Source of the DNA: Paracoccus solventivorans
Lineage (GTDB): Bacteria > Pseudomonadota > Alphaproteobacteria > Rhodobacterales > Rhodobacteraceae
Reading direction: 5' to 3'
NCBI RefSeq assembly: GCF_900142875.1
Contig: NZ_FRCK01000005.1
Location: 62,001 to 126,000, forward strand
DNA length: 64,000 nt
Part shown: piece after piece, positions 8,272 through 17,810 of the stretch
Position numbering within the stretch: the stretch's first letter is position 1
How the letters are laid out: each line of letters opens with the position of its first letter
Notes under the pieces: generated by a model
Databases searched by the model: none
Seen by the model: only the letters and a program-made list of their open reading frames with translations
Told to the model about the DNA's origin: nothing
Made by a program: the position numbers and the translations under genes

Positions 8272-8886
8272 TCAGAACTCGACCCCCGGCTGCGCCTTGA
8301 TACCGCCGCGGAAGGGGTGTTTCACCAGCGCCATCTCGGTCACCAGATCGGCCAGCTCGACCAGCTCGGGGGCGGCGTTGCGGCCGGTCAGGCAGACATG
8401 GGTCAGCGCGGGCTTTTCGTCGCGCAGGAAGTCCAGCACCTCGTCCAGCGGCAGATAGCCGTAGCGCAGCGCGATGTTGATCTCGTCCAGCAGCACGAAG
8501 CGGATTGCGGGGTCGCGGATAAGCTCCTTTGCCTTTTCCCAGCCGGCGCGTGCGGCGGCGATGTCGCGGGTCTTGTCCTGGGTCTCCCACGTGAAGCCCT
8601 CGCCCATCGCGTGGAACTGGCACAGGTCGGCGAAATTCGTGGTCAGCAGGCGGCGTTCGCCCGTGTCCCAGGCGCCCTTGATGAACTGCACCACCGCGCA
8701 GGGCATCCCATGCGCCACGCAGCGCAGGATCATCCCGAAGCCCGAGGACGACTTGCCCTTGCCCGGGCCGGTGTGGACGATGATCAGGCCCTTTTCGCCC
8801 TCTTTCCCCGCCATGATCCTGTCGCGGGCGGCTTTTTTCCGGGCCATCTTTTCGGCGTGGCGATCGAGGTCGGTGGTGCTGTCCAT
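8272..8886 (-). CDS. cobO: Corrinoid adenosyltransferase (cob(I)yrinic acid a,c-diamide adenosyltransferase)
   Basis: A 204-residue ATP:corrinoid adenosyltransferase of the CobO/BtuR/CobA type, adding the upper adenosyl ligand to the reduced corrinoid. The P-loop HTGPGKGKSSSGFG begins near residue 38, 'VQFIKGAWDTGE' and 'DEINIALRYGYL' are family blocks, and 'TGRNAAPELVELADLVTEM' is the C-terminal signature. The ATG at 8886 (MDSTTDLDRHAEKMARKK) gives normal length. It is divergent from the riboswitch-led cobW operon. The same 320-bp gap serves both, but the riboswitch reads only rightward. Confidence 0.95.
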   Translation of the reverse strand: MDSTTDLDRHAEKMARKKAARDRIMAGKEGEKGLIIVHTGPGKGKSSSGFGMILRCVAHGMPCAVVQFIKGAWDTGERRLLTTNFADLCQFHAMGEGFTWETQDKTRDIAAARAGWEKAKELIRDPAIRFVLLDEINIALRYGYLPLDEVLDFLRDEKPALTHVCLTGRNAAPELVELADLVTEMALVKHPFRGGIKAQPGVEF

Positions 8887-8930
8887 CGGCTGTCCCTTGA
8901 CATCGGGGGTGCGCCCACGGCAGTTGGGCG

Positions 8931-9107
8931 GCGTCGGTTCCTGTCTATGACAGGCGAAGAGGGAATGATCTAGGGCCCCGGCCCGAAGTTCAGCCGCCCC
9001 CGCGACCGTGACCGGAGAGGTCGTCCAAGCCACTGGCATTCGTGCCGGGAAGGCGGGCGACCGGGGCCGCAAGGCCCGGCTCCGCAAGCCGGGAGACCTG
9101 CCGACAC
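8931..9107 (+). promoter_or_regulatory. Cobalamin riboswitch 1 (heads the DUF1636-cobW-cobN operon)
   Basis: The B12 box reads AAGCCGGGAGACCTGCCGAC at 9086-9105, matching the family consensus around AGYCMGGAGACCKGCC. Upstream are the GAGGGAATG element (8959-8967) and CAGCCGCCCCCGCGACCGTG (8991-9010), equivalent to the conserved 'CCCGCAACTGTAAGC' block. Closing helix P1 is GTCGG (8933-8937) with CCGAC (9101-9105). Downstream, GGACGGGG (9123-9130) can pair with CCCCGTCC (9183-9190), which ends about 18 nt before the ATG and could form part of the expression platform. Together with the leader it fills the 8887-9207 gap. Expected behaviour is repression of the operon by adenosylcobalamin. Confidence 0.9.
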
Positions 9108-9207
9108 GGTTATGTTTCGGGCGGACGGGGTGTTCCGCGGCCGAGGTGTGTCGCGCCTGCCGGCCGTCCCCTTGCGTCATTGCCCCGTCCCTGAGGATGG
9201 GCGCGCG

Positions 9208-9567
9208 ATGACGGTTACGCTGCATGTCTGCACCACCTGCCGGGCCGGTCTGCCGGTGGCCGAGGGCGAAAAGACCCCCGGCACCAGGCTGCTGGCGGCG
9301 CTGGCGCTGCACCCCGAGCTGCCGCCCGATCTGCGGGTGGTGGGGGTGGCGTGCCTCTCGGCCTGCGACAGTGGTTGCGCGGTGGCGCTGACCGGGCCGG
9401 GGCGCTGGTCCTATGTCTATGGCCGGCTGTCCCCCGACGATGCCCCCGACATCCTTGCCGGTGCCCGCGCCTATGCCGCCGCCCCCGACGGGCTGTCGCC
9501 CTGGCGCGAGCGGCCGGTGATCTTCCGCAAGCAGTCGCTTGCCCGCATCCCCCCGATGGAGAGCTGA
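9208..9567 (+). CDS. DUF1636 family Cys-rich protein
   Basis: A 119-residue protein of the DUF1636 family, which regularly sits beside cobW in alphaproteobacterial B12 loci. Visible features are 'CTTCRAG' at residues 8-14 and 'CLSACDSGC' near residue 50, giving five cysteines in a ferredoxin/thioredoxin-like pattern suited to metal or Fe-S binding, and a C-terminal 'RERPVIFRKQSLARIPP'. It is first gene after riboswitch 1 and abuts cobW (stop and ATG adjacent). The molecular function is not established. A role in cobalt handling with CobW is an inference from position and co-regulation. The ATG at 9208 is preferred over the far upstream start, which would lie in the riboswitch leader. Confidence 0.8.
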   Translation: MTVTLHVCTTCRAGLPVAEGEKTPGTRLLAALALHPELPPDLRVVGVACLSACDSGCAVALTGPGRWSYVYGRLSPDDAPDILAGARAYAAAPDGLSPWRERPVIFRKQSLARIPPMES

Positions 9568-10623
9568 ATGTCCGATCTTGCCAAGACCCCCGTCACCGTC
9601 ATCACCGGCTTTCTCGGCTCGGGAAAGACCACGCTGATCCGGCATCTGATGCAGAACCCGCAGGGTCGCCGGCTGGCGGTGCTGGTCAACGAGTTCGGCA
9701 CCGTTGGCGTCGATGGCGACATCCTGCGCGATTGCGCCGATGAGAGCTGCCCGGCGGGCAATATCGTGGAGCTCGCCAACGGCTGCATCTGCTGCACCGT
9801 CGCCGACGACTTCATCCCGACCATCGAGGCGCTGCTGTCGCGCGAACCCCGTCCCGATCACATCCTGATCGAGACCTCGGGGCTGGCGCTGCCCAAGCCG
9901 CTGCTCAAGGCCTTCGACTGGCCCGAGATCCGCTCGCGCATCACCGTGGACGGGGTGGTGGCGCTGGCCGATGCCGAGGCGGTGGCCGCAGGCCGCTTTG
10001 CCCCCGACCCCGAGGCGGTCGAGGCGCAGCGGGCGGCCGACGACAGCCTGGACCATGAGACGCCGCTTTCCGAGGTGTTCGAGGATCAGATCGCCTGCGC
10101 CGACCTGATCCTGCTGACCAAGGCCGATCTGGCCGGCGAGGCCGGTCTGGCCGCCGCGCGCGAGGCGATCGCGGCCGAGGCGCCGCGCCCGGTCCCGATG
10201 CTGGCGGTGACCGACGGGGCGGTGGACCCGCGGGTGGTGCTGGGGCTGAACGCCGCCGCCGAGGACGACCTTGCCGCCCGCCCCAGCCACCACGACGGCG
10301 CCGACGACCACGAGCACGACGATTTCGCCAGCGCCGTGATCGCGCTGCCCGAGATCGCCGAGGCCGCCGCGCTGGCCGAGGCGGTGGCGGCGCTGGGGCG
10401 CGACCACAAGGTCCTGCGGGTCAAGGGCCATGTCGCCGTCGCGGGCAAGCCGATGCGGCTGCTGGTGCAGGCGGTGGGCGCGCGGGTGCGCCAGCAGTTC
10501 GACCGCCCCTGGGGCGAGGCCCCGCGGCAGTCGCGGCTGGTGGTGATCGCGGAACGGGGCGATCTGGATCCCGCCGCCATCGCCGCGCATCTGGGCGGCT
10601 CGGTCGAGGCCTCCGACCTCTGA
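9568..10623 (+). CDS. cobW: CobW metallochaperone GTPase
   Basis: A 351-residue G3E GTPase. The P-loop GFLGSGKTT is at residues 14-22, the metal-binding CxCC motif is Cys73-Ile-Cys75-Cys76, and the 'LTKADL' nucleotide motif lies near residue 190. A His/Asp-rich stretch (SHHDGADDHEHDD) sits near residues 238-250 between the GTPase and the C-terminal CobW_C domain. The family is known to deliver metals, and CobW is implicated in supplying Co(II) for the cobaltochelatase, which fits cobN directly downstream (TGATG overlap). It starts immediately after the DUF1636 stop. It is controlled by riboswitch 1. Confidence 0.95.
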   Translation: MSDLAKTPVTVITGFLGSGKTTLIRHLMQNPQGRRLAVLVNEFGTVGVDGDILRDCADESCPAGNIVELANGCICCTVADDFIPTIEALLSREPRPDHILIETSGLALPKPLLKAFDWPEIRSRITVDGVVALADAEAVAAGRFAPDPEAVEAQRAADDSLDHETPLSEVFEDQIACADLILLTKADLAGEAGLAAAREAIAAEAPRPVPMLAVTDGAVDPRVVLGLNAAAEDDLAARPSHHDGADDHEHDDFASAVIALPEIAEAAALAEAVAALGRDHKVLRVKGHVAVAGKPMRLLVQAVGARVRQQFDRPWGEAPRQSRLVVIAERGDLDPAAIAAHLGGSVEASDL

Positions 10624-13600
10624 TGCATGTGGTCTTTCGCGAAAGCCACGGGCTCGAGGAAACCGCGGCCCCCTATGACCCCGGCCAGACGCCGGCGGAC
10701 ATGGTGGTGCTGTCGTTTTCCGACAGCGACCTGGGGGCTTTCGCGGCAGGCTGGCGGGGGATGGACGGGCCGCGGCCGTCGCTGCGCTTGCAGAACCTGG
10801 TGGCGCTGCGCCATCCGGTGTCGGTCGACAGCTATCTGGACAACACCCTGTCGGGGGCGCGGGCGATCCTGATCCGGCTGCTGGGGGGCGAAAGCTACTG
10901 GGCCTACGGGCTGGCCAGCGTGCAGGATCTGGCGCGCAGGCGCGGGATCGCGCTGGCCGTGCTGCCGGTGGACGGGCGCGAGGATCCGGCGCTGGCGGCG
11001 GCCTCGACCGTCGCGCCGGCGCTGCTGTCGCGGCTGACGGCGCTGTGCGACATGGGCGGGGCCGCGGCGGCAGGGGCGGCGCTGGCGGAGCTTGGCCGCG
11101 CCGCCGGGCTGGCGCTGCCGGCGTCGGGGCCGGTGGGCGAGCTGCCCGCCTGCGGCTGGTGGAGCCCCGAGGCCGGCGTCACCGCCCGCCCCGAAGGCCC
11201 CGGCCCCTGGGCGGTGGTGGTGTTCTATCGCAGCTATCTGGCCGCTGCCGATACCGACCCGGTGGCGGCGATGATTGATGCCCTGCGCGCGCGGGGGTTC
11301 CGGGCGGCGGGGCTGTTCGCGCCGTCGCTGAAGGGGGACGCGGCCGCGTGGGTGGAGCGCGAGCTGCGCGCCCTGTTCCCGGCGGCCATCGTCAACGCCA
11401 CCGCGTTTTCCGCGCGCGAAAGGGGCGTGTCCCCGCTGGATGCGCCGGGCTGTCCGGTGCATCAGCTGGCGCTGTCCACCGCCCGCCGGCGGGATTGGGA
11501 AGGCGCGGCGCGCGGGTTGTCGCCCGCCGATCTGGCGATGCATGTGGTGCTGCCCGAGGTGGACGGGCGCATCCTGGCCGGGGTGGTCAGCTTCAAGCAG
11601 CCGACGCGGCGCGACGAGGCCCTGCAGTATTCCCGGTTCATCCACCGCGCCGACCCGCAGCTGGTTGACGCCGCCGCCGACCGTGTGGCGGCGTGGCACC
11701 GGCTGGGAACGGTGCCGGTGGCGCGGCGGAAACTGGCGCTGGTGCTGTCCACCTATCCCGGCCGCCCCGACCAGATCGCCCATGCGGTGGGGCTGGATGC
11801 GCTGGCCTCGGCCGATGCGATGCTGCGGCTGCTGGGGGATCACGGCTGGACCTGCGCGCCGGGGGCAGCGCTGGCGCCTTCGCTGCGGGAGACCATCCGC
11901 TGGCCGCTGTCTGAATATCTGCGGGCGCTGGCCTTGCTGCCGCAGCGGCTGCGCGACGATCTGGCGGCGGCATGGGGCGCGCCGGAGGCCGACCCGGCGG
12001 TCGCGGGCGGCGCCTTCCATTTCGCCGCCGTCCGCCGCGGCAACGCCTTGGTTGCCTTGCAGCCCGAGCGCGGGCAGCCGCAGCTCCGCGAGGATGATTA
12101 TCACGACCTGACCCGCACCCCGCGCCACCACTACGTCGCCTTTTACCTGTGGCTGCGCTCGCAGGGGCTGCAGGCGCTGGTGCATGTCGGCGCGCATGGG
12201 ACGCTGGAATGGCTGCCGGGCAAGGCGGTGGCGCTGGGGCCGGACTGCTGGCCGCAGGCGCTGCTGGGCGAGCTGCCGGTGATCTATCCCTTCATCGTCA
12301 ACGACCCCGGCGAAGCCGCGCAGGCCAAGCGCCGCCTCGGCGCGGTGACGCTGGGCCATGTGCCGCCGCCGCTGCTGCAGGCGGCGCTGCCCGAGGCGCT
12401 GGCGGGGCTCGAGCGGCTGCTGGACGAATACGCCACCGCCGACGGGCTGGACCCCTCGCGCCGCACCCGGCTGATCGCGGCGATCCGGCAGGCGGCGCAG
12501 GCGGCGGGGGTCGAGGACGACCTGGCGATCCCTGTGGGCGCCTCGGCCGCCGAGGCGATCCCGCGCATCGATCGCTTCGTCTGCGATCTCAAGGAAAGCC
12601 GCTTCGGTGACGGGCTGCATGTCTATGGCGCGGCGGCGGGCGAGGCCGAGGGGCTGCTGGCGGCGCTGGACGGGCGGCGGGTCGAGCCGGGGCCGTCGGG
12701 TTCGCCCGCGCGGGGGCGCGGCGACGTGCTGCCCACCGGGCGCAACCTGTTTGCGGTCGATCCCCGCGCGGTACCGACGCGTGCCGCCCATGCGCAGGGG
12801 GTGAAGCTGGCCGAAGAGCTGCTGCGCGCGCATCTGCAGGACCACGGCGACTGGCCGCGCGGGCTGGTGGTGGATCTGTGGGGCTCGGCCTCGATGCGCA
12901 CGGCGGGGGAAGAGTTCGCCATGGCGCTGCATCTGGCCGGGCTGGCGCCGGTCTGGGACGGCGCCACCGGCCGCGCCACCGGGGTCGAGGTGGTGCCGCT
13001 GGCGCTGCTGGGGCGGCCGCGCATCGACGTGACGCTGCGGGTTTCCGGGCTGTTTCGCGACATCTTCCCGGGACTGGCAGGGCTGTTCGAGCTGGGGGCC
13101 GAGGCGCTGGCCGCGCGCGAGGAAACCGCCGCCGACAACCCCTATCTGTCCCGCGCGCCGCGGGTGTTCGGGCCACGGCCGGGGTCCTACGGGCTGGGCA
13201 TGGGCGACCTGAGTGCCGATCTGTCCGACGCCGGGCGGCAGGCGGCGGGGCTGGCCTGGCTGGCGGGCTCGGAATGGGTGGTCGACGGGGCCGAGGGGCG
13301 GCGCGACCGCGCGGCGCTGGAATCGCGGCTGGCCGGGGCGGATGCGGTGGTGCATGTGCAGGACCTGGCGGAAACCGACCTGCTGATGGCCCCCGATTTC
13401 GCCGCGCACCAGGGCGGCGTGCTGGCGGCGCGGGCGGCGCTTGGCCTGCCCGAGGCGGCGGCCTGGCATCTGGACAGCAGCCGGGTCGAGGCGCCGCGCG
13501 CTCGGCCGCTGGGGGCCGAGATCGCCCGCGTGGTCCGCGCCCGGGCCGCCAATCCCGACTGGGCCGCCGGGATGATGCGCCATGGTTTCCGCGGCGGCGC

Positions 13601-13835
13601 CGAGATCGCCGCCACGCTGGACAACCTCGCGGCCTTTGCGCAGCTGACCCGGTCCGTGCCGGGGCATCTGTTCGATCTTTACCACGAGGCCACGCTGGGG
13701 CGCGACGAGGTGGTGGCGTTCCTCGATGCCGAGAACCCGCAGGCGCTGGCCATGCTGCGCGCGCGTTTCGACGCACTGCGCGCGGCCGGGCTGTGGCGGG
13801 GGTTGCGCAATTCCACGGGGGGTGAGCGGCTGTGA
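10623..13835 (+). CDS. cobN: Cobaltochelatase subunit CobN
   Basis: A 1070-residue large subunit of the ATP-dependent aerobic cobaltochelatase that inserts cobalt into hydrogenobyrinic acid a,c-diamide. Family blocks seen include 'GGESYWAYG' near residue 90, '[13 protein letters not shown]' near 275, '[19 protein letters not shown]' near 520, '[12 protein letters not shown]' near 560 and '[19 protein letters not shown]' near 755, all characteristic of CobN/BchH chelatase subunits. It overlaps cobW by one base (TGATG). The partner AAA+ and MIDAS subunits (CobS/CobT of the chelatase) are not in this window. It is somewhat shorter than P. denitrificans CobN (about 1270) but keeps the conserved core. 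Confidence 0.95.
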   Translation: MHVVFRESHGLEETAAPYDPGQTPADMVVLSFSDSDLGAFAAGWRGMDGPRPSLRLQNLVALRHPVSVDSYLDNTLSGARAILIRLLGGESYWAYGLASVQDLARRRGIALAVLPVDGREDPALAAASTVAPALLSRLTALCDMGGAAAAGAALAELGRAAGLALPASGPVGELPACGWWSPEAGVTARPEGPGPWAVVVFYRSYLAAADTDPVAAMIDALRARGFRAAGLFAPSLKGDAAAWVERELRALFPAAIVNATAFSARERGVSPLDAPGCPVHQLALSTARRRDWEGAARGLSPADLAMHVVLPEVDGRILAGVVSFKQPTRRDEALQYSRFIHRADPQLVDAAADRVAAWHRLGTVPVARRKLALVLSTYPGRPDQIAHAVGLDALASADAMLRLLGDHGWTCAPGAALAPSLRETIRWPLSEYLRALALLPQRLRDDLAAAWGAPEADPAVAGGAFHFAAVRRGNALVALQPERGQPQLREDDYHDLTRTPRHHYVAFYLWLRSQGLQALVHVGAHGTLEWLPGKAVALGPDCWPQALLGELPVIYPFIVNDPGEAAQAKRRLGAVTLGHVPPPLLQAALPEALAGLERLLDEYATADGLDPSRRTRLIAAIRQAAQAAGVEDDLAIPVGASAAEAIPRIDRFVCDLKESRFGDGLHVYGAAAGEAEGLLAALDGRRVEPGPSGSPARGRGDVLPTGRNLFAVDPRAVPTRAAHAQGVKLAEELLRAHLQDHGDWPRGLVVDLWGSASMRTAGEEFAMALHLAGLAPVWDGATGRATGVEVVPLALLGRPRIDVTLRVSGLFRDIFPGLAGLFELGAEALAAREETAADNPYLSRAPRVFGPRPGSYGLGMGDLSADLSDAGRQAAGLAWLAGSEWVVDGAEGRRDRAALESRLAGADAVVHVQDLAETDLLMAPDFAAHQGGVLAARAALGLPEAAAWHLDSSRVEAPRARPLGAEIARVVRARAANPDWAAGMMRHGFRGGAEIAATLDNLAAFAQLTRSVPGHLFDLYHEATLGRDEVVAFLDAENPQALAMLRARFDALRAAGLWRGLRNSTGGERL

Positions 13836-13842
13836 GCGTGGT

Positions 13843-13905
13843 CACTGGGGGCGCTGCCCCCGTCTCCTGCGGAGACTCCCCCGGGGTATTTGGGCCAGAA
13901 AGAAG
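13843..13905 (+). repeat. Short-form intergenic repeat between cobN and cobG
   Basis: Two small hairpins (GGGGGCGCTGCCCCC and GTCTCCTGCGGAGAC) are followed by CCCCCGGGGTATTTGGGCC and AGAAAGAAG. The block begins directly after the cobN stop. It is open in the cobG frame, so automatic annotation may wrongly include it in the protein. The AGAAAGAAG end may supply the ribosome-binding region of cobG. Confidence 0.6.
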
Positions 13906-13912
13906 TCCCATC

Positions 13913-15010
13913 GTGCAGGGTTGGTGCCCGGGGGCGTTGCGGCCGATGGCGTCGGGCGACGGGCTGGTGGTGCGGGTGCGGCCGCCGGGCGGGCGGCTGA
14001 CGCAGGTGCAGGCTGCGGGGCTGGCGGCGTTGGCCGGCGCGCATGGTAGCGGGGTGATCGACCTGTCCTCGCGCGCCAATCTGCAGCTGCGCGGGGTTCG
14101 GGACGGCAGCCACGCGGCGCTGGTCGAGGGGCTGCGTGGGCTGGGGCTGGTGGATGCGTCGGTTGCGGCCGAAACGAGGCGCAATATCGTGGTGACTCCG
14201 TTCGCCGATGCGACGGCGGATGCGCTGGCCGCAGCTCTGGCCGAGGCGCTGGCGGCGGCCGCGGATCTGGCGCTGCCAGGGAAGTTCGGCTTTGCGGTCG
14301 ATACCGGGCCGCGGCCGGTGCTGCGCGGCGTCTCAGCGGATGTGCGGATCGAGCGTCTGGGAGAGGCGCTGCTGCTGCGCGCGGACGGGCTGGACGTGGG
14401 GCGGCTGACGAGCGATCCCGTCGCGGATGCGTTGGCTCTGGCGCGCTGGTTCCTGCGCAATGGCGGCGCCCCGGAGGGCCGGGGGCGGATGGCGGCGCTG
14501 GTGGCGCGGTGCCGGCCTGAGGGGTTCGACCTGGCCCCCGCCGAGCCTGCGCCCGAGCCGGTGCCGGGGCTGGTGGCGCAGGGGGCGCTGGTGGGTCTCG
14601 CCTTCGGGCAGATGCAGGCCGGGACGCTGGCCGCGCTGGCGGCGCTGGGGCCGATCCGTGCGACGCCCTGGCGGATGCTGCTGGTCGAGGGGGTCTCGGC
14701 GATGCCCCGCCTGCAAGGGCTGATCACCGACCCTGCCGACCCGTTGCGCCGTGTCGTCGCTTGCACCGGCGCACCCCACTGCCCGCAGGCGCTGGGGCCG
14801 ACCCGGGTGCTGGCGCGCGCGCTGGCCCCGCAGCTGCCGCTGGGCTGCCTGCTGCATGTCTCGGGCTGCGCCAAGGGCTGCGCCCATCCCCGTCCCGCGG
14901 ACCTCACGCTGGTCGCGCGGGGGCGGGGCTATGATCTCGTCCGCGCCGGCACGGCGGCGGACCCGGCTTTCCTGTCAATTCCCGGAACCCCCGATGCGCT
15001 ACCATTATGA
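13913..15010 (+). CDS. cobG: Precorrin-3B synthase
   Basis: A 365-residue sirohaem/Fe-S-type monooxygenase that converts precorrin-3A to precorrin-3B with O2, marking the aerobic route. The N terminus '[12 protein letters not shown]' followed by '[10 protein letters not shown]' matches the family start. Cluster-ligand motifs are 'CTGAPHC' (C-x5-C) and 'CAKGC' (C-x3-C) in the C-terminal third. GTG at 13913 is chosen because the 27 residues from the alternative GTG at 13832 are just a translated intergenic repeat. The 13832 start would, however, overlap cobN as GTGA, so it cannot be excluded. The 3' end overlaps cobH by 17 bases. Confidence 0.88.
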   Translation: MQGWCPGALRPMASGDGLVVRVRPPGGRLTQVQAAGLAALAGAHGSGVIDLSSRANLQLRGVRDGSHAALVEGLRGLGLVDASVAAETRRNIVVTPFADATADALAAALAEALAAAADLALPGKFGFAVDTGPRPVLRGVSADVRIERLGEALLLRADGLDVGRLTSDPVADALALARWFLRNGGAPEGRGRMAALVARCRPEGFDLAPAEPAPEPVPGLVAQGALVGLAFGQMQAGTLAALAALGPIRATPWRMLLVEGVSAMPRLQGLITDPADPLRRVVACTGAPHCPQALGPTRVLARALAPQLPLGCLLHVSGCAKGCAHPRPADLTLVARGRGYDLVRAGTAADPAFLSIPGTPDALPL

Positions 15011-15623
15011 AACCGACGGGGCGGCGATCTATCGCGCCTCATTCGCCACCATCCGGGCCGAGGCCGATCTGGCCCGTTTCGACCCCGACGAGGAACCCGT
15101 GGCGGTGCGGATGATCCATGCCGCCGGGCTGGTGGGGCTGGAACGCGACATCCGCTTTTCGCCCGGCTTTGCGGCGGCGGCGCGGGCGGCGCTGGAGGCG
15201 GGGGCGCCGATCCTCTGCGATGCGCGCATGGTCAGCGAGGGGATCACCCGCGCCCGCCTGCCTGCCGGGAACCCGGTGATCTGCACGCTGAACGACCCGC
15301 AGGTGCCGGCGCTGGCGGCGGCGTTGGGCAACACCCGCTCCGCCGCGGCGGTCGAGCTGTGGCGCCCGCATCTGGCCGGCGCGGTGGTCGCCATCGGCAA
15401 TGCGCCGACCGCGCTGTTCCATCTGCTCAACCTGCTCGGGGATCCCGGCTGGCCGTGCCCGGCCGCGATCATCGGCTGCCCGGTCGGCTTCATCGGCGCC
15501 GCGGAATCCAAGGCCGCGCTGATCGCGGACCCGCCCGTGCCCGCCATGGCGGTGCTGGGCCGGCTGGGCGGCAGCGCCGTCACCGTCGCGGCGGTGAACG
15601 CGCTGGCATCAAGGGCCGAGTGA
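14994..15623 (+). CDS. cobH: Precorrin-8X methylmutase
   Basis: A 209-residue enzyme moving the C11 methyl to C12 to give hydrogenobyrinic acid. Signatures are '[15 protein letters not shown]' with the catalytic His near residue 39, '[21 protein letters not shown]', '[12 protein letters not shown]' and '[13 protein letters not shown]'. The length is normal for the family. The start lies 17 bases inside the end of cobG, and the stop shares bases with the cobI start (TGATG). Translation is probably coupled along the operon. Confidence 0.96.
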   Translation: MRYHYETDGAAIYRASFATIRAEADLARFDPDEEPVAVRMIHAAGLVGLERDIRFSPGFAAAARAALEAGAPILCDARMVSEGITRARLPAGNPVICTLNDPQVPALAAALGNTRSAAAVELWRPHLAGAVVAIGNAPTALFHLLNLLGDPGWPCPAAIIGCPVGFIGAAESKAALIADPPVPAMAVLGRLGGSAVTVAAVNALASRAE

Positions 15624-16360
15624 TGGCGCGCATTATCTGTGCCGGACTGGGCCCGGGCGACCCCGACCTGATGAGCGTGCGCGCCGACCGCGCCCTGCGC
15701 GGCGCCCGCCGCATCGCCTATTTCCGCAAGCCCGGCCGCCCCGGCATGGCGCGGCGCATCGTGCAGGGGTTGCTTGCCCCCGGCTGCGTCGAGCTGGCGA
15801 TGGAATACCCCGTCACCACCGAGATCCCGCTGTCAGACCCCGCCTATAACGCGCAGTTGGCCGCGTTTTACGACCATTGGGCCGAGCGGCTGGCCGCATT
15901 GCCCGGCGAGGTGGTGGTGCTGTGCGAGGGCGACCCGTTCTTTTACGGCAGCTTCATGCACCTGCACCTGCGCCTGCAGGGGCGCTGCGAGATCGAGGTG
16001 ATCCCCGGCATCACCGGCATGTCGGGCTGCTGGACCGCAACCGATATGCCGATCGCCTGGGGCGACGACGTGCTGACCGTGCTGATGGGCACGCTGGACG
16101 AGGACGCGCTGGCCGCGCGCATGGCGGGCACGGATGCGCTGGTGGTGATGAAGACCGGGCGCAACCTGCCCAAGCTGCGCCGCGCGCTGTCCCGCGCCGG
16201 GCGGCTGGACGCGGCCTGGCTGGTGGAACGCGGCACCATGCAAGGGCAGCGCGTGCAGCGGCTGGTGGAGTCCGACGCCGAGGTGGCGCCGTATTTCGCG
16301 ATTCTGCTGGTGCACGGGCAGGGGCGGCGTCCCCTCGCCCTGCCGAGGGCCGCGGAATGA
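15623..16360 (+). CDS. cobI: Precorrin-2 C20-methyltransferase
   Basis: A 245-residue SAM-dependent tetrapyrrole methylase. The N-terminal 'CAGLGPGDPDLMSVRADRAL' is the first SAM-loop signature, 'VVVLCEGDPFFYGSFMHLHLRL' the central one and 'EVIPGITGMSGC' the third. It acts immediately after the (absent) CobA. It starts on a TGATG overlap with cobH and ends on an ATGA overlap with cobJ. Confidence 0.96.
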   Translation: MARIICAGLGPGDPDLMSVRADRALRGARRIAYFRKPGRPGMARRIVQGLLAPGCVELAMEYPVTTEIPLSDPAYNAQLAAFYDHWAERLAALPGEVVVLCEGDPFFYGSFMHLHLRLQGRCEIEVIPGITGMSGCWTATDMPIAWGDDVLTVLMGTLDEDALAARMAGTDALVVMKTGRNLPKLRRALSRAGRLDAAWLVERGTMQGQRVQRLVESDAEVAPYFAILLVHGQGRRPLALPRAAE

Positions 16361-17100
16361 GCGGCTGGCTGGCCGTGGCCGGGCTGGGGCCGGGGCACGC
16401 GGCGCTGCTGACCCCCGAAGTGAGCGAGGCGCTGTCCCGCGCCACCGATATCGTGGGCTATGCGCCCTATGTGGCGCGGGTGGCGTCGCTTCCGGGGCTG
16501 GTGCTGCACCCGTCGGACAACCGGGTCGAGCTGGACCGCGCCCGCCACGCGCTGGAACTGGCGGCGGCCGGGCGGCGGGTGGTGGTGGTGTCCTCGGGCG
16601 ATCCGGGGGTGTTCGCCATGGCCTCGGCGCTGTTCGAGGCGGTCGAGGCCGAGCCGCGGCTCGCGGCGCTCGACATCCGCATTCTGCCGGGGATTACCGC
16701 GATGCTGGCCGCCGCCGCTCGGCTGGGAGCGCCCTTGGGCCATGATTTCGCGGCGATCAACCTGTCCGACAACCTCAAGCCCTTTGCGCTGGTGGAACGG
16801 CGGGTGCTGGCGGCGGCGCAGGCGGGGTTTGCGCTGGCCTTCTACAACCCGCGATCCGCCTCGCGGCCGCATCAGTTCGCGCGGGTGCTCGAGTTGTTGC
16901 GCGGATGTTGCGAACCGGGGCGGCTGATCGCCTTTGCCCGCGCCGTGACCACGGCGGACGAATCGCTGCAAGTGGTGACGCTGGCCGAGGCGATGCCCGA
17001 GATGGCCGACATGCGCACCGTGGTGCTGGTCGGCAATGCCGACACGCGGCGGGTGGGGCGCTGGATCTACACGCCGCGTTCGGCCGGGGGGGTGCGATGA
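16357..17100 (+). CDS. cobJ: Precorrin-3B C17-methyltransferase
   Basis: A 247-residue tetrapyrrole methylase that performs C17 methylation with ring contraction. The opening 'VAGLGPGHAALLTPEV', 'SSGDPGVFAMASALFE', 'ILPGITAMLAAAARLGAPLGHDFAAINLSD' and 'AFYNPRSASRPHQ' are CobJ-specific blocks. ATGA overlap with cobI. The last 34 bases overlap the 3' end of cobK on the opposite strand, so the plus-strand transcript needed for cobL, cobE, cobM and cobB must read antisense through cobK. Confidence 0.96.
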   Translation: MSGWLAVAGLGPGHAALLTPEVSEALSRATDIVGYAPYVARVASLPGLVLHPSDNRVELDRARHALELAAAGRRVVVVSSGDPGVFAMASALFEAVEAEPRLAALDIRILPGITAMLAAAARLGAPLGHDFAAINLSDNLKPFALVERRVLAAAQAGFALAFYNPRSASRPHQFARVLELLRGCCEPGRLIAFARAVTTADESLQVVTLAEAMPEMADMRTVVLVGNADTRRVGRWIYTPRSAGGVR

Positions 17101-17810
17101 AGCCACGCCATCGCCTGCGCCACCGAAGCCACGGTTTCCCTTGCGGGGATCGCCGGGCGCTGCACCATCACCACCGGCAGGCGCAGCGCGCGGGCGGAGT
17201 CGAGCTTGGCGCGCGCGCCCTCGCCGCCAGCATTCTTGGCGACCACGATCTGGATGCGGTGATCGCGCATCAGCGCCATGTCGCCGTCTTTGGTGAAGGG
17301 GCCGCGGTCGACCACGCGGCTGGCGCGGGGCAGGGGCACCGGCTCGGGGTCGACAAAGCGCAGCAGCCAGCGATGCGGCAGGCCGGCGAAGATGTCGAGG
17401 TTCTGGCGGCCGATGGCGAGGAACACATTCGCCGGCGTCCGGGGCAGGGCCGCGGCCGCAGCGGCCAGATCGGGAACCGGAGTCCAGTCGTCGCCGGGTG
17501 CCTGCGCCCATGCGGGACGTTCCAGCGCCAGCAGCGGCACCCCCGTCACCGCGCAGGCCGTAACCGCGTTGCGGCTGATGCTGGCGGCAAAGGGGTGGGT
17601 GGCGTCGATCACATGGGTAAACCCGCCCTCGCGCAGACATGCCGCCAGCCCTTCGGCGCCGCCGAAGCCGCCGATGCGCAGGGGCAGCGGCTGCGGGCGC
17701 GGCGTGCTGGTGCGGCCGGCATAGGAATACAGCGCCTCGACTCCGGCGTCGGCCAGGGTGCGGGCCATGGCGGCGGCCTCGGTGGTGCCGCCCAGCAGCA
17801 GAACCCGCAT
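17067..17810 (-). CDS. cobK: Precorrin-6A reductase, antisense within the cob operon
   Basis: A 247-residue NADPH-dependent reductase of the CobK/CbiJ family. 'LLLGGTTEAAAMARTLADAG' is the N-terminal nucleotide-binding loop, 'VIDATHPFAASIS' near residue 80 and 'FLAIGRQNL' near 140 are family blocks, and 'VVAKNAGGEGARAKLDSAR' lies near 200. It is the only gene of the long cluster on the minus strand. Its ATG (CAT at 17808-17810) overlaps the ATG of cobL (17809-17811) within CATG, so its ribosome-binding site (AGGGA about 8 nt upstream) lies inside codons 3-6 of cobL. Its promoter must lie within cobL. The 3' end overlaps cobJ by 34 bases. Confidence 0.95.
   Translation of the reverse strand: MRVLLLGGTTEAAAMARTLADAGVEALYSYAGRTSTPRPQPLPLRIGGFGGAEGLAACLREGGFTHVIDATHPFAASISRNAVTACAVTGVPLLALERPAWAQAPGDDWTPVPDLAAAAAALPRTPANVFLAIGRQNLDIFAGLPHRWLLRFVDPEPVPLPRASRVVDRGPFTKDGDMALMRDHRIQIVVAKNAGGEGARAKLDSARALRLPVVMVQRPAIPARETVASVAQAMAWLHRTPPAERGV

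Noticed and set aside
10086..13685. Very long minus-strand open frame (about 1200 codons) opposite cobN
   Set aside because: It mirrors cobN codon structure in GC-rich DNA. Its translation is Arg/Gln/Pro/His-rich with no domain, and cobN on the other strand has clear family motifs.
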